Below, in pieces: positions 21,418 to 30,303 of a stretch of DNA of 64,000 bases. The stretch comes from an uncultured Candidatus Pelagibacter sp. (lineage in GTDB: Bacteria > Pseudomonadota > Alphaproteobacteria > Pelagibacterales > Pelagibacteraceae). The translations under genes and the position numbers were made by a program. The notes under the pieces were generated by a model. The model saw nothing but the letters and a program-made list of their open reading frames with translations, searched no databases and was not told where the DNA came from. The number at the start of each line of letters is the position of its first letter. The stretch's first letter is position 1. The stretch is taken from NCBI GenBank assembly GCA_913030805.1, contig CAJWDL010000001.1, positions 80,239 to 144,238 on the forward strand, in the 5' to 3' direction.

Positions 21418-22413
21418 TTAATGACTACGACCTATGCCAGCCATACGTTCAACGGCTTTTCTTGCTTTTCTGGATATTATTTCCGGTATAAGAATTTCAT
21501 TAGTTTCAGTTTCAAGACAATCTAAAATTTTAGGTAAGGTGATTGTTTTCATGTACGGACATAAATTACACGGTCTAACGAACTGAACATTTGGATTTTC
21601 AATCTGAACATTGTCGCTCATTGAGCATTCGGTAACCAACATAACTTTTTCTGGCTGTTTTTTATTAACATATTTAGCCATGCCCGTTGTTGAACCGGTA
21701 AAATCAGAAACCGCAATAACTCCTGGAGAACATTCGGGATGTGAAAGAATCTTAATTCCAGGGTTTTGTTTTTTGACGTAATTAATTTCTTGTGCACTAA
21801 ATCTTTCATGCACAATGCAAGTACCAACCCAAGATATAATTTGGACTTTTGTTTTTGTTGAAATGTATTTTGCCATATATTGATCCGGCAAAAAAATAAC
21901 TTTGCTTGCGCCCAATGACTCGACTACCTGGACAGCATTGGCAGATGTGCAGCAAATATCTGATTCAGCTTTTACCTCAGCAGAGGTATTTACATAGCTT
22001 ACAACAGGTACACCGGGGTATTTTTCTTTAAGTAGTCTTACATCTTTTCCTGTAATTGATGAGGCCAATGAACATCCCGCACCCATATCCGGTAATAATA
22101 CTTTTTTTATTGGATTCATTAATTTTGCAGTTTCCGCCATAAAGTGAACTCCGCACAATACAATTATGTCAGCTTCCGTTTTTGATGCTTCGATTGCCAA
22201 GGCCAGTGAATCAGCGGCTACATCAGAAACTCCATGAAAAATTTCAGGCGTTTGATAGTTATGTGTCAACACCACAGCATTTTTTTCCTTTTTTAGCATA
22301 TTAATTTTGTGAATAAGCGGAGCATGAAATGACCACTCAATTTCAGGAATAACTTTAGAAACCTTTTGATAAATTGGATCTGTTGCTTTTTTTATTTCAG
22401 CGTTTAATTGCAT
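21418..22413 (-). CDS. nadA: Quinolinate synthase A
   Basis: LTHNYQTPEIFHGVSDVAADSLALA, LPDMGAGCSLA, SHPECSPGV, CNLCPYMKTITL. Confidence 0.96.
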   Translation of the reverse strand: MQLNAEIKKATDPIYQKVSKVIPEIEWSFHAPLIHKINMLKKEKNAVVLTHNYQTPEIFHGVSDVAADSLALAIEASKTEADIIVLCGVHFMAETAKLMNPIKKVLLPDMGAGCSLASSITGKDVRLLKEKYPGVPVVSYVNTSAEVKAESDICCTSANAVQVVESLGASKVIFLPDQYMAKYISTKTKVQIISWVGTCIVHERFSAQEINYVKKQNPGIKILSHPECSPGVIAVSDFTGSTTGMAKYVNKKQPEKVMLVTECSMSDNVQIENPNVQFVRPCNLCPYMKTITLPKILDCLETETNEILIPEIISRKARKAVERMAGIGRSH

Positions 22414-22469
22414 ATATAAAATCTATCAACTTGCAGATAAATTGTCATTCATTTATTCTGTCGCACAAT

Positions 22470-22555
22470 GCGGCCATGCTGAAACTGGTAGACAGACTTG
22501 GTTGAGGGCCAAGTGGGAATTTCCTATGAGAGTTCGAGTCTCTCTGGCCGCACCA
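22470..22555 (+). tRNA. tRNA-Leu (anticodon GAG)
   Basis: GCGGCCA...CTTGG-TTGAGGG-CCAAG, class II variable arm, GAGTTCGAGTCTC, TGGCCGC-A-CCA. Confidence 0.92.
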
Positions 22556-22558
22556 AAA
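22543..22558 (+). repeat. Left copy of 16-bp direct repeat TCTGGCCGCACCAAAA (tRNA-Leu 3' end)
   Basis: Exact match to 23816-23831. Confidence 0.85.
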
Positions 22559-22707
22559 ATCATTATTTTTTAATTCACTAATTTTAATTAATTAAATGAT
22601 AGATATTTGTTGTTTTTCTTGCTTATTCATAAATTAATATAATATATTATTTTGACTTTTATATAATAGCTTACACAAAAATAATAAATAGAAAACTATA
22701 TTATTTA

Positions 22708-23697
22708 ATGAGCATATTAGAATTTATAAAAAAATCACCCAAGGCAGAATTGCATTTGCATATAGAGGGATCTCTTGAACCAGAGCAAATGTTTAAACTA
22801 GCTAAAAGAAATAATATTCAAATTCCATTTAAAAATATTGTTGATGTTAAAAAAGCATATAACTTTAATAATTTAGAGTCTTTTTTAAAAATATATTACG
22901 AAAGTGCAAAAATTTTAATAAATGAACAAGATTTTTTTGATTTAACATGGGCTTATGCATTAAAATGCAAAGAAGAAAATATAGTTCATACTGAAATTTT
23001 TTTTGATCCTCAAGCGCACACAGATAGAGGAATTGATTTTGATTTTGTAATAAATGGAATTTATAAAGCTTTACAAAAAGCGAAAAAGGATTTTGGTTTG
23101 AGTTCTAAAATTATAATGTGTTTTCTCAGGCATTTAGATGAATCTTCAGGATTCAAAATTTTAGAAAAGGCTCTTAAGCACAAAGATAAAATTTGTGGAG
23201 TTGGATTAGACTCATCTGAATTAGGTCATCCTCCAAGTAAATTTAAAAAATTATTTAAAAAAGCAATTAAAAATAACTTTATAACTGTTGCTCACGCAGG
23301 CGAAGAGGGACCGCCTGAATATATATGGGAAGCATTAAATCTTCTTAATGTAAAAAGAATTGACCACGGTGTTCAATGCTTAAAAGATGAAAAATTAGTT
23401 GAAGAATTATCTAAAAATCAAATTCCTTTAACAGTTTGTCCTCTTTCAAACATAAAATTAAGAGTTTTTGATAAATTGAAAGATCATAATTTAAAAAAAA
23501 TGTTAGATAAAAAATTAATGACAATGGTTAATTCAGACGATCCTGCATACTTTGGTGGCTATTTAAATAAAAATTTAATTGAAACACAGACAGCATTGAA
23601 TCTCTCCCAAGAAGAGATAAAAACACTTCTTATTAATTCTTTTAAATCATCATTTCTAGACGAGAAAAAAAAGGAAGAGTGGATTTCTAAAATTTAA
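22708..23697 (+). CDS. add: Adenosine deaminase family protein
   Basis: PKAELHLHIEGSLEPEQMFKLA, HAGEEGPPEYIWEALNLLNVKRIDHGVQ, LTVCPLSNIKL, NSDDPAYFGGYL. Confidence 0.93.
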   Translation: MSILEFIKKSPKAELHLHIEGSLEPEQMFKLAKRNNIQIPFKNIVDVKKAYNFNNLESFLKIYYESAKILINEQDFFDLTWAYALKCKEENIVHTEIFFDPQAHTDRGIDFDFVINGIYKALQKAKKDFGLSSKIIMCFLRHLDESSGFKILEKALKHKDKICGVGLDSSELGHPPSKFKKLFKKAIKNNFITVAHAGEEGPPEYIWEALNLLNVKRIDHGVQCLKDEKLVEELSKNQIPLTVCPLSNIKLRVFDKLKDHNLKKMLDKKLMTMVNSDDPAYFGGYLNKNLIETQTALNLSQEEIKTLLINSFKSSFLDEKKKEEWISKI

Positions 23698-23816
23698 ATC
23701 CATTCAGGTTTATGTATTTTAATTTTTGATTTGCCACAATCAAGTGCCGTTTTTACAAAATCTATTAAGTCCGGATCAACAACTTTAATCAATGCAAAAG
23801 GGTAAGATTTATCTAT
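23694..23816 (-). pseudogene. Remnant of the 3' end of a ygfZ-like gene (about 41 codons)
   Basis: Reverse complement translates IDKSYPFALIKVVDPDLIDFVKTALDCGKSKIKIHKPEWI*, aligning with the C-terminus of the intact YgfZ at 25750-26646 (IDQPYPFAIVKLTDPSINKFLNENLQCESGTIKIFAPKWLRL*). Confidence 0.85.
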
Positions 23817-23831
23817 CTGGCCGCACCAAAA
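23816..23831 (+). repeat. Right copy of 16-bp direct repeat TCTGGCCGCACCAAAA
   Basis: Exact copy of tRNA-Leu 3' end plus flanking A's; abuts the truncated end of the ygfZ remnant. Confidence 0.85.
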
Positions 23832-23870
23832 TTCTAGATTTTTTGATATGCATCCTTTATAGATCTAAAA

Positions 23871-24344
23871 ATGAAAAAAAATCAGTCTAGATTCAGGAAA
23901 AAGTTATATGATAAAAAGGATTTTCCCAAAATCAAGACTATTCCAAAAAAATTAAGCAAATCTTGGGGAAAGGGAAAGTTTGTATTACCTTCTCCACTAG
24001 AGGTCAACACCTTGATGAAAAAAGTACCAAAAGGAAAATTAACAACCATTAATGAAATAAGGAGAAAACTTGCCAAAAAGCATAAGACAACAACCGCATG
24101 CCCTATCGTGACCGGTATCTTCGCATGGATAGCGGCAAATGCAGCCGAGGAAGACATAAAGGATGGAAGAAAAAAAGTAACTCCGTATTGGAGAACAATA
24201 AAATCTGACGGCAAGATAAACGAGAAATATCCAGGAGGAATATTCTTACAAAAAAGAAAACTTAGTAATGAAAATCATAAAATTGTATTAAAAGGAAAAA
24301 ATTATTTTGTGAAAGATTTTGAAAACAAACTGACTAAATTGTAA
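23871..24344 (+). CDS. MGMT/ATL-like domain protein (alkyltransferase-like)
   Basis: VPKGKLTTINEIRRKLAKKHKTTTACPIVTGIFAWIAANAAEE...TPYWRTIKSDGKINEKYPGGIFLQ. Confidence 0.65.
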   Translation: MKKNQSRFRKKLYDKKDFPKIKTIPKKLSKSWGKGKFVLPSPLEVNTLMKKVPKGKLTTINEIRRKLAKKHKTTTACPIVTGIFAWIAANAAEEDIKDGRKKVTPYWRTIKSDGKINEKYPGGIFLQKRKLSNENHKIVLKGKNYFVKDFENKLTKL

Positions 24345-24745
24345 TGAAAAAACTATCTTTAAAAGCAAGTTGCCTGTGCGGTGGCATACAGTTGAGAACG
24401 CATGGATATCACCGCGATGTTCATAATTGTCATTGTATACAGTGTATGAAGACACATGGCCACTATGCGGCGTATACAAATGTTCAAGAACAAAATGTTA
24501 AATTTTTAAAAAAAAGAACATTAAAGTGGTTTAGATCTTCAAAAAGAGCCAAAAAAGGATTTTGTAGGAAGTGTGGAGCAAGTTTATTTTTTAAGGTTAT
24601 AGGCAGCAACATTGTTCACATTGCAGCTGGAATGTTTAATGGACCAACCAAACTAAAAACTAAAATGAACATATTCGTTAAACGAAAGCTGGATTATTAT
24701 AAACTCGATAATCGTCTAGCAACGTTTAAACGTTATCCAAAATAG
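24344..24745 (+). CDS. GFA / CENP-V family zinc-binding protein
   Basis: CLCGGIQLR, CHCIQCMKTHG, CRKCGASLF. Confidence 0.85.
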   Translation: MKKLSLKASCLCGGIQLRTHGYHRDVHNCHCIQCMKTHGHYAAYTNVQEQNVKFLKKRTLKWFRSSKRAKKGFCRKCGASLFFKVIGSNIVHIAAGMFNGPTKLKTKMNIFVKRKLDYYKLDNRLATFKRYPK

Positions 24746-24835
24746 AAAAAATATTTCTACACGTGTTTTTGGTTATCTAACATATATAAGAATAATTTTT
24801 TAAGGAACTTGACACAAGGGCATCCCTTCGTCTTT

Positions 24836-24876
24836 AAATCAATTTAAGTCACATCATGACATTTACAAATTGATTT
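24836..24876. repeat. Nested inverted repeat in intergenic region
   Basis: AAATCAATTT-AA-GTCA-CATCA-TGAC-ATTTAC-AAATTGATTT. Confidence 0.6.
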
Positions 24877-24957
24877 ATGTCAATAAGACTTTTTTTTTCT
24901 TAACTATATTATTAGTATATCAACTTTATAATGTATGGAAAATAATTAAACAAATCA

Positions 24958-25458
24958 ATGACTAAACACGATGTGGAAATAAGACGTTATCTGGCATGGA
25001 GAAGGAAAGTCAGAGGGAAGCCAATCTCTATTAGACTTTATGAAATAATATATGTAGGGCTTACGATGCTCTGGTCCAAAATGGAAAAACCTCCCCTAAG
25101 AACTGTAATTTATAAATTTATTGAACGCAAAGAATATGAAGAAGATCTTATGAGCGGTCAATTATTTCGAAAATTAATTAAAGAAATTAAGGAAAATCCC
25201 AGTGAAGATGAAACCGGGTATTATCTTTCAGATTCTAGAGAACTACTAACTCATGAAGATATTAAACAAATCGAAAAAGAAAAAGATTTAGTTATAAAAG
25301 AATTATCCACAAACAATTTAATCGAACGATATGAAAAGGTTTTTAAATTATGTAAACTTTATCAATCTTGGGCGTTAAAAAAAAAATCACAACAAGCCGA
25401 AGATATTACCAGACAAGAATCCTTTGAAATCTATCCCTATTTACCTTTAAATTTATAA
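24958..25458 (+). CDS. Hypothetical protein (166 aa), no recognised family
   Basis: Long uninterrupted ORF, charged composition, no overlapping gene. Confidence 0.6.
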   Translation: MTKHDVEIRRYLAWRRKVRGKPISIRLYEIIYVGLTMLWSKMEKPPLRTVIYKFIERKEYEEDLMSGQLFRKLIKEIKENPSEDETGYYLSDSRELLTHEDIKQIEKEKDLVIKELSTNNLIERYEKVFKLCKLYQSWALKKKSQQAEDITRQESFEIYPYLPLNL

Positions 25459-25483
25459 TGACTTCTAAAGTTTCCTATATTAT

Positions 25484-25723
25484 TTATTTAGCTTTCTTTC
25501 CAATGATATAGCTCAACACCAGAAGGGTGACAGGCCAAGTTGCTATAAAAATGCCCCAGTGTTCTGCGTGAGATTCCATCAGAACCGATCTTAATATCGG
25601 ATCTTCAATGTTTTTAAAGACCTGCTTTCCGATTTCAACTTCTGGTCCAAAGTGCCACATCATCCACGAAAGTGGAATTGAAATAATCCCTAGCCAAAAT
25701 AAAATTTGTGATAATGGTTTCAT
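25484..25723 (-). CDS. Small hypothetical membrane protein (79 aa)
   Basis: Two predicted hydrophobic segments; ORF fits the intergenic space, same strand as ygfZ. Confidence 0.55.
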   Translation of the reverse strand: MKPLSQILFWLGIISIPLSWMMWHFGPEVEIGKQVFKNIEDPILRSVLMESHAEHWGIFIATWPVTLLVLSYIIGKKAK

Positions 25724-25749
25724 TTTTTACTCCATTTCTTTGTGCCATA

Positions 25750-26646
25750 CTATAACCGTAGCCATTTGGGTGCAAATATTTTTATGGTTCCGGATTCACA
25801 CTGTAAATTTTCATTTAAAAACTTATTGATACTTGGATCTGTGAGTTTTACAATTGCAAAAGGGTAAGGTTGATCAATAAGAATTCTGCCTACTTCGAAA
25901 TTTTGAAATTTGATTACTTCATTTTCATTAATCTTACCTTTCATTAATTTAACTGGTAGCAGTCTTCTTTTTAACTTGCTTCTTAATTTAATCCGGGAAG
26001 TATTCTCTTGGCCAATATAACAACCTTTCTTAAAATCTATGGCATTTAATTCTTCGAGATTATTTTCAATGCCAAAAATTTTTTCTTTTAACTTACTTAA
26101 ATTTTTTTCAGGTATGCCAATTTCATAACATTTGTTGTAGTAATTATCTTTATTTGCAATTTTTAGATTCAATTTTTTAATTGATAGATGTAATTTTTCT
26201 AATGAAGAAATTAATCTAGCACCTACAAGTTCATTCCTTGGATCTATAAAAATTGGATTTGTTCTATATTGCATTGTAAAACCTAAAGAATTTTTGCTAT
26301 TTTCCAAAGAAACAAACTTGTCTTTTGAAATTACTGCAGCAACATAATCATTGCTTTTATTGTTACAATTTATTTTTGATCTTAATTTGTAATTGGAAAA
26401 TATTTCAATTAATTGTTCAACATTTGATTTTTCGCAATCAAGCAGATAACCGTCGTTGTGTTTAATAATAAAAAAATCTATGAGATATTTGCCTTGGGGT
26501 GTCAAAATTGAAGCAAAAGAGGAATTATTATCTGTAACGGCATTGATATTATTAGTAATAATATTCTGCAAAAAATCTTTAGCATCTTCGCCATTTATGA
26601 AAACAAAACCTCTATCTTCTAAGATATATATTTCATCTATGTTCAT
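25750..26646 (-). CDS. ygfZ: YgfZ/GcvT-family folate-binding protein
   Basis: KGCYIGQENTSRI signature; FLQNIITNNINAV. Confidence 0.9.
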   Translation of the reverse strand: MNIDEIYILEDRGFVFINGEDAKDFLQNIITNNINAVTDNNSSFASILTPQGKYLIDFFIIKHNDGYLLDCEKSNVEQLIEIFSNYKLRSKINCNNKSNDYVAAVISKDKFVSLENSKNSLGFTMQYRTNPIFIDPRNELVGARLISSLEKLHLSIKKLNLKIANKDNYYNKCYEIGIPEKNLSKLKEKIFGIENNLEELNAIDFKKGCYIGQENTSRIKLRSKLKRRLLPVKLMKGKINENEVIKFQNFEVGRILIDQPYPFAIVKLTDPSINKFLNENLQCESGTIKIFAPKWLRL

Positions 26647-26688
26647 ATTTGAAAGTTATTACCTTATAATATAGTTAATAATTCTAAA

Positions 26689-28005
26689 ATGTCAGAATCT
26701 TTTGATTTAATTGTTAAAAATGGGTTATGCTTTATTGAAGGAAATTTAAAAAAAGTTGATATTGGTATAAAGGACTCATTAATTAGAGAAATTAAAGAAT
26801 TATCAGCATTTAAAACAAGTCAAGTTGTTGATGCAAAAAATTTATTGGTATTACCTGGCGCCATAGATACCCAGGTCCATTTTAGAGAACCGGGCGCAAC
26901 TGATTCAGAAGATTTATATTCTGGAAGTCGTGCTGCAATTATGGGTGGCATAACATCTATATTTGAGATGCCAAATACTAATCCATCAACCTCTAGTAAA
27001 AAGGAATTTTTAAAAAAAATTAATTTGGCAAACAACAGAATGTTTTGCAATTATGCTTTTTATTTTGGTGCAACTCCTAATAATTTCAAAGAATTAAGAG
27101 AGTTAGATAATTTAGAAGGATGTTGTGGGGTCAAATTATTTGTTGGTTCATCAACTGGCGATTTGTTAGTAAAAAATGAATTAGATATTGAAAAAGTTTT
27201 TTCTAGCAGTTCAAAAATAATATCTGTTCATTCTGAGGATGAAGAGATATTAAATTTAAGAAAACGATTAATAGAAAAAGGAAAAGTATTATCCCACACA
27301 ATTTGGAGAAATGAAGAATGTGCCATTTCCTCTACAAGGAGAATTATAAGAATAGCAGAACGACTGAACAAAAAAGCACATATATTACATGTATCTACAA
27401 AAGAAGAAATTGATTTTTTATCAAAGCATAAAGGAAACATTACATTCGAAATTACCCCTCAACATTTAAGTTTAACTTCTCCAAGCTGTTATGAAAAATT
27501 AGGAACTCTAGCACAAATGAATCCTCCTATTCGAACAAAGGAACACCAAGATAAACTTTGGTATGCAATAAAACATAACATAGCAGATATTATTGGATCA
27601 GATCATGCTCCGCACTTGAGAAAAAATAAAAAAAAACAATATCCAGAGTCTCCATCCGGAATGCCAGGGGTACAAACTTTAGTTCCAATTATGCTAGATC
27701 ATGTAAATAGAAAAAAATTAACAATTGAGCAATTTGTACGACTCGTAAGTGAAAATCCAGCTAAAATATTCAACATTAAAAAAAAAGGATTTATAATAAA
27801 AGGTTATGAAGCAGATCTAACTATTGTTGATATGAATAAAGTTGTAAAAATTGATAACGACAAAATAAAGAGCAAATGTAAATGGTCACCTTTTCATGGC
27901 GTCGAAGTTAAAGGATTTCCTGTAATTACAATTGTTAATGGCGAAATTAAAATGAAAAACGGCAAGATAACGGGTAAACCAGAAGGAAAACCGCTAAAAT
28001 TTTAA
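26689..28005 (+). CDS. pyrC: Dihydroorotase
   Basis: GAIDTQVHFREPG, HILHVSTKEE, IGSDHAPHLR, SGMPGVQTLVPIML. Confidence 0.92.
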   Translation: MSESFDLIVKNGLCFIEGNLKKVDIGIKDSLIREIKELSAFKTSQVVDAKNLLVLPGAIDTQVHFREPGATDSEDLYSGSRAAIMGGITSIFEMPNTNPSTSSKKEFLKKINLANNRMFCNYAFYFGATPNNFKELRELDNLEGCCGVKLFVGSSTGDLLVKNELDIEKVFSSSSKIISVHSEDEEILNLRKRLIEKGKVLSHTIWRNEECAISSTRRIIRIAERLNKKAHILHVSTKEEIDFLSKHKGNITFEITPQHLSLTSPSCYEKLGTLAQMNPPIRTKEHQDKLWYAIKHNIADIIGSDHAPHLRKNKKKQYPESPSGMPGVQTLVPIMLDHVNRKKLTIEQFVRLVSENPAKIFNIKKKGFIIKGYEADLTIVDMNKVVKIDNDKIKSKCKWSPFHGVEVKGFPVITIVNGEIKMKNGKITGKPEGKPLKF

Positions 28006-28099
28006 AATTTTTTGTTGAATTATCTTTAAGATTTACTTAATTAATTTGCTTTAAAATTAAACTTGATAACATAGGAAAATTAACCAACAAAAGGTTTTC

Positions 28100-28855
28100 A
28101 TGAGTAAAGTCAAAATAATTGTAATAGCATTGGTGGCATTGATTGGAATATCAAGTAACGCTTATTCAAAGGTAGCTTTGCTTCAGCCCGATGATTTTGT
28201 TGGATTTACTTTTTGGCTTGTGTCAATAGCTTGCCTAGCAACTACGGCGTTTTTTTTTCTAGAACATAGTTCAGTTACTCGGGCTTGGAAAGCTCCAATT
28301 GCTGTTGCAGGCATAGTTACCGGCATTGCTTTCATACACTCCATGTATGTGGGCAACATATGGGTTGCAACTGGCGACTCTCCAATAATTTATAGATACG
28401 TTGACTGGTTAATTACCATGCCACTGCTAACTATACAATTTTACCTAGTGCTATCTGTAGTTAAAAAAGTTTCACCAATATTATTTTGGAAGTTTTTGAT
28501 TGCCCCATTAGTAATGGTACTTGGTTGCTATGCTGGCGAAGCCGGATATATTTCGTCTTTCCTAGGTTTTGTTATATGGATGGTGGGATGGATATATATT
28601 TTATACGAAATATTTCCAGGGGAGGCCGGAAGACTTTGTGCTAAATCCACTAATGGAGAACTAGTTACAGCATTTGGAAAAATGAGAATGATTGTAGTAA
28701 TTGGTTGGACAATATATCCTTTGGGGTATGTTTTTGGATATTTAACCGGTGGTATAGATTCCAACACATTAAATGTTATTTATAACTTTGCGGATTTCAT
28801 TAACAAAATTGCTTTTGCTTTGGTTATTTGGGTTGCTGCTCGTAACCAATATTAA
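28100..28855 (+). CDS. Proteorhodopsin (retinal-binding; D-T-Q motif, L at tuning position 105, GPR numbering)
   Basis: Signal peptide, 7 TM, RYVDWLITMPLLTIQFYLVL (helix C), ADFINKIAF (Schiff-base Lys, helix G), conserved His in IAFIHSMY. Confidence 0.96.
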   Translation: MSKVKIIVIALVALIGISSNAYSKVALLQPDDFVGFTFWLVSIACLATTAFFFLEHSSVTRAWKAPIAVAGIVTGIAFIHSMYVGNIWVATGDSPIIYRYVDWLITMPLLTIQFYLVLSVVKKVSPILFWKFLIAPLVMVLGCYAGEAGYISSFLGFVIWMVGWIYILYEIFPGEAGRLCAKSTNGELVTAFGKMRMIVVIGWTIYPLGYVFGYLTGGIDSNTLNVIYNFADFINKIAFALVIWVAARNQY

Positions 28856-28952
28856 TGAATCAAGATGATAATAATAAGAATTTTAATTGTTAAAAAATAG
28901 AACCAGTATTCTTTGCTTGCTCAATTTTTTTGTAATTTATAAGTAAATTTTC

Positions 28953-29273
28953 ATGGCAAAAATAACTTATATTGAGCACACAAACAAAAAACACATTGTC
29001 GAAGTACCTAGTAACATGAGTGTTATGGAAGGAGCAATACAGAATAATATTCCCGGTATTGATGCAGACTGCGGTGGATCAATGGCATGTGCTACATGTC
29101 ATGTTTATGTCGATAAAAAATGGTTTGATAAACTTAAGAAAAAGAACGAAGGTGAGGAAGATATGTTGGATATGGTCTGTCAACCAAATAAATTTAGTCG
29201 ATTAAGTTGTCAGTTGATAGTTTCTAATGAACTTGATGGGTTAATTTTAAGAATGCCATCAAAACAAGGTTAA
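28953..29273 (+). CDS. 2Fe-2S ferredoxin
   Basis: DADCGGSMACATCHVYV...SRLSCQL cysteine pattern. Confidence 0.94.
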   Translation: MAKITYIEHTNKKHIVEVPSNMSVMEGAIQNNIPGIDADCGGSMACATCHVYVDKKWFDKLKKKNEGEEDMLDMVCQPNKFSRLSCQLIVSNELDGLILRMPSKQG

Positions 29274-29277
29274 TTAA

Positions 29278-30297
29278 ATGATTTCAACGGATGTTCTAAT
29301 TGTTGGCGCAGGACCTGCTGCTTTGTTTACTGTACAACAATTAGGTTTATTAGGTTTAAAAGCTGAAGTTGTCGATAACCTAGATAAGGTGGGAGGTCAG
29401 TGTAGTGAACTTTATCCTGATAAACCAATATATGACATTCCTGCAATTCCAGAATGTACGGGAGAAACTCTAATTAAAAATTTAATGAAGCAAATAGAAC
29501 CTTTTAATACTAATTTTCATTTAAATGAAAGAGTAGATCAATTAGTAAAGGAGGGAACTAAATGGAAAATTACTACAAATAGAAAAAAGGTATTCATCAC
29601 ACCCAGTGTAATTATAGCCGGCGGAGTTGGTTCTTTTGAGCCCAGAAAATTTCCTTTAAAAGAAGCTGAAAAATTTGAGGATAGTGGTGTTTTTTATTCA
29701 ATCAGAGATAAAAAATATTTTGATAATAAAAAAATTTGTATTTTTGGTGGAGGGGACTCGGCGCTTGATTGGTCAATAGAATTATCCAAAAATTCTAAAG
29801 TTGTTTTAGTACATAGAAGATCAGAGTTTAGGGGGACATCCAAAAATGTTGAAACTATTAAAAGGTTTGAAAAAGATGGAAAAATTCAAATTAAAACACC
29901 TTATCAAATAAATTCTATTGAAGGAGATGATAAAATTACATCTATTACAATAAAGGACGATGAAGGAAAAATAAAAAAGATTGATACAGATTATATTCTT
30001 GGTTTTTTTGGTTTGGTTATGAAATTAGGGCCAATAGCAGAATGGGGACTAAATTTAGACAAAAAACATATAACTGTTAGTACAGAAAACTTTCAAACCG
30101 ATAAGGAAGGAATATTTGCTATCGGGGATATTTGTACCTATCCAGGTAAAATTAAATTAATTTTATCAAGTTTTCATGAGGGTGCATTGGCGGCTAGAGG
30201 ATGTTTTGAATTAGCTAGGCCTAACGAAAAATATAGACATGAATTCACAACAACGTCTAAAATCATCCATGAGAGATTAGGTAAAAAAAAATCATAG
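29278..30297 (+). CDS. Thioredoxin-reductase-like ferredoxin-NADP reductase
   Basis: VLIVGAGPAALFTVQQLGLLG, VGGQCSELYPDKPIYDIPA, IFGGGDSALDW; no CxxC redox motif seen. Confidence 0.88.
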   Translation: MISTDVLIVGAGPAALFTVQQLGLLGLKAEVVDNLDKVGGQCSELYPDKPIYDIPAIPECTGETLIKNLMKQIEPFNTNFHLNERVDQLVKEGTKWKITTNRKKVFITPSVIIAGGVGSFEPRKFPLKEAEKFEDSGVFYSIRDKKYFDNKKICIFGGGDSALDWSIELSKNSKVVLVHRRSEFRGTSKNVETIKRFEKDGKIQIKTPYQINSIEGDDKITSITIKDDEGKIKKIDTDYILGFFGLVMKLGPIAEWGLNLDKKHITVSTENFQTDKEGIFAIGDICTYPGKIKLILSSFHEGALAARGCFELARPNEKYRHEFTTTSKIIHERLGKKKS

Positions 30298-30303
30298 AGC
30301 TGT

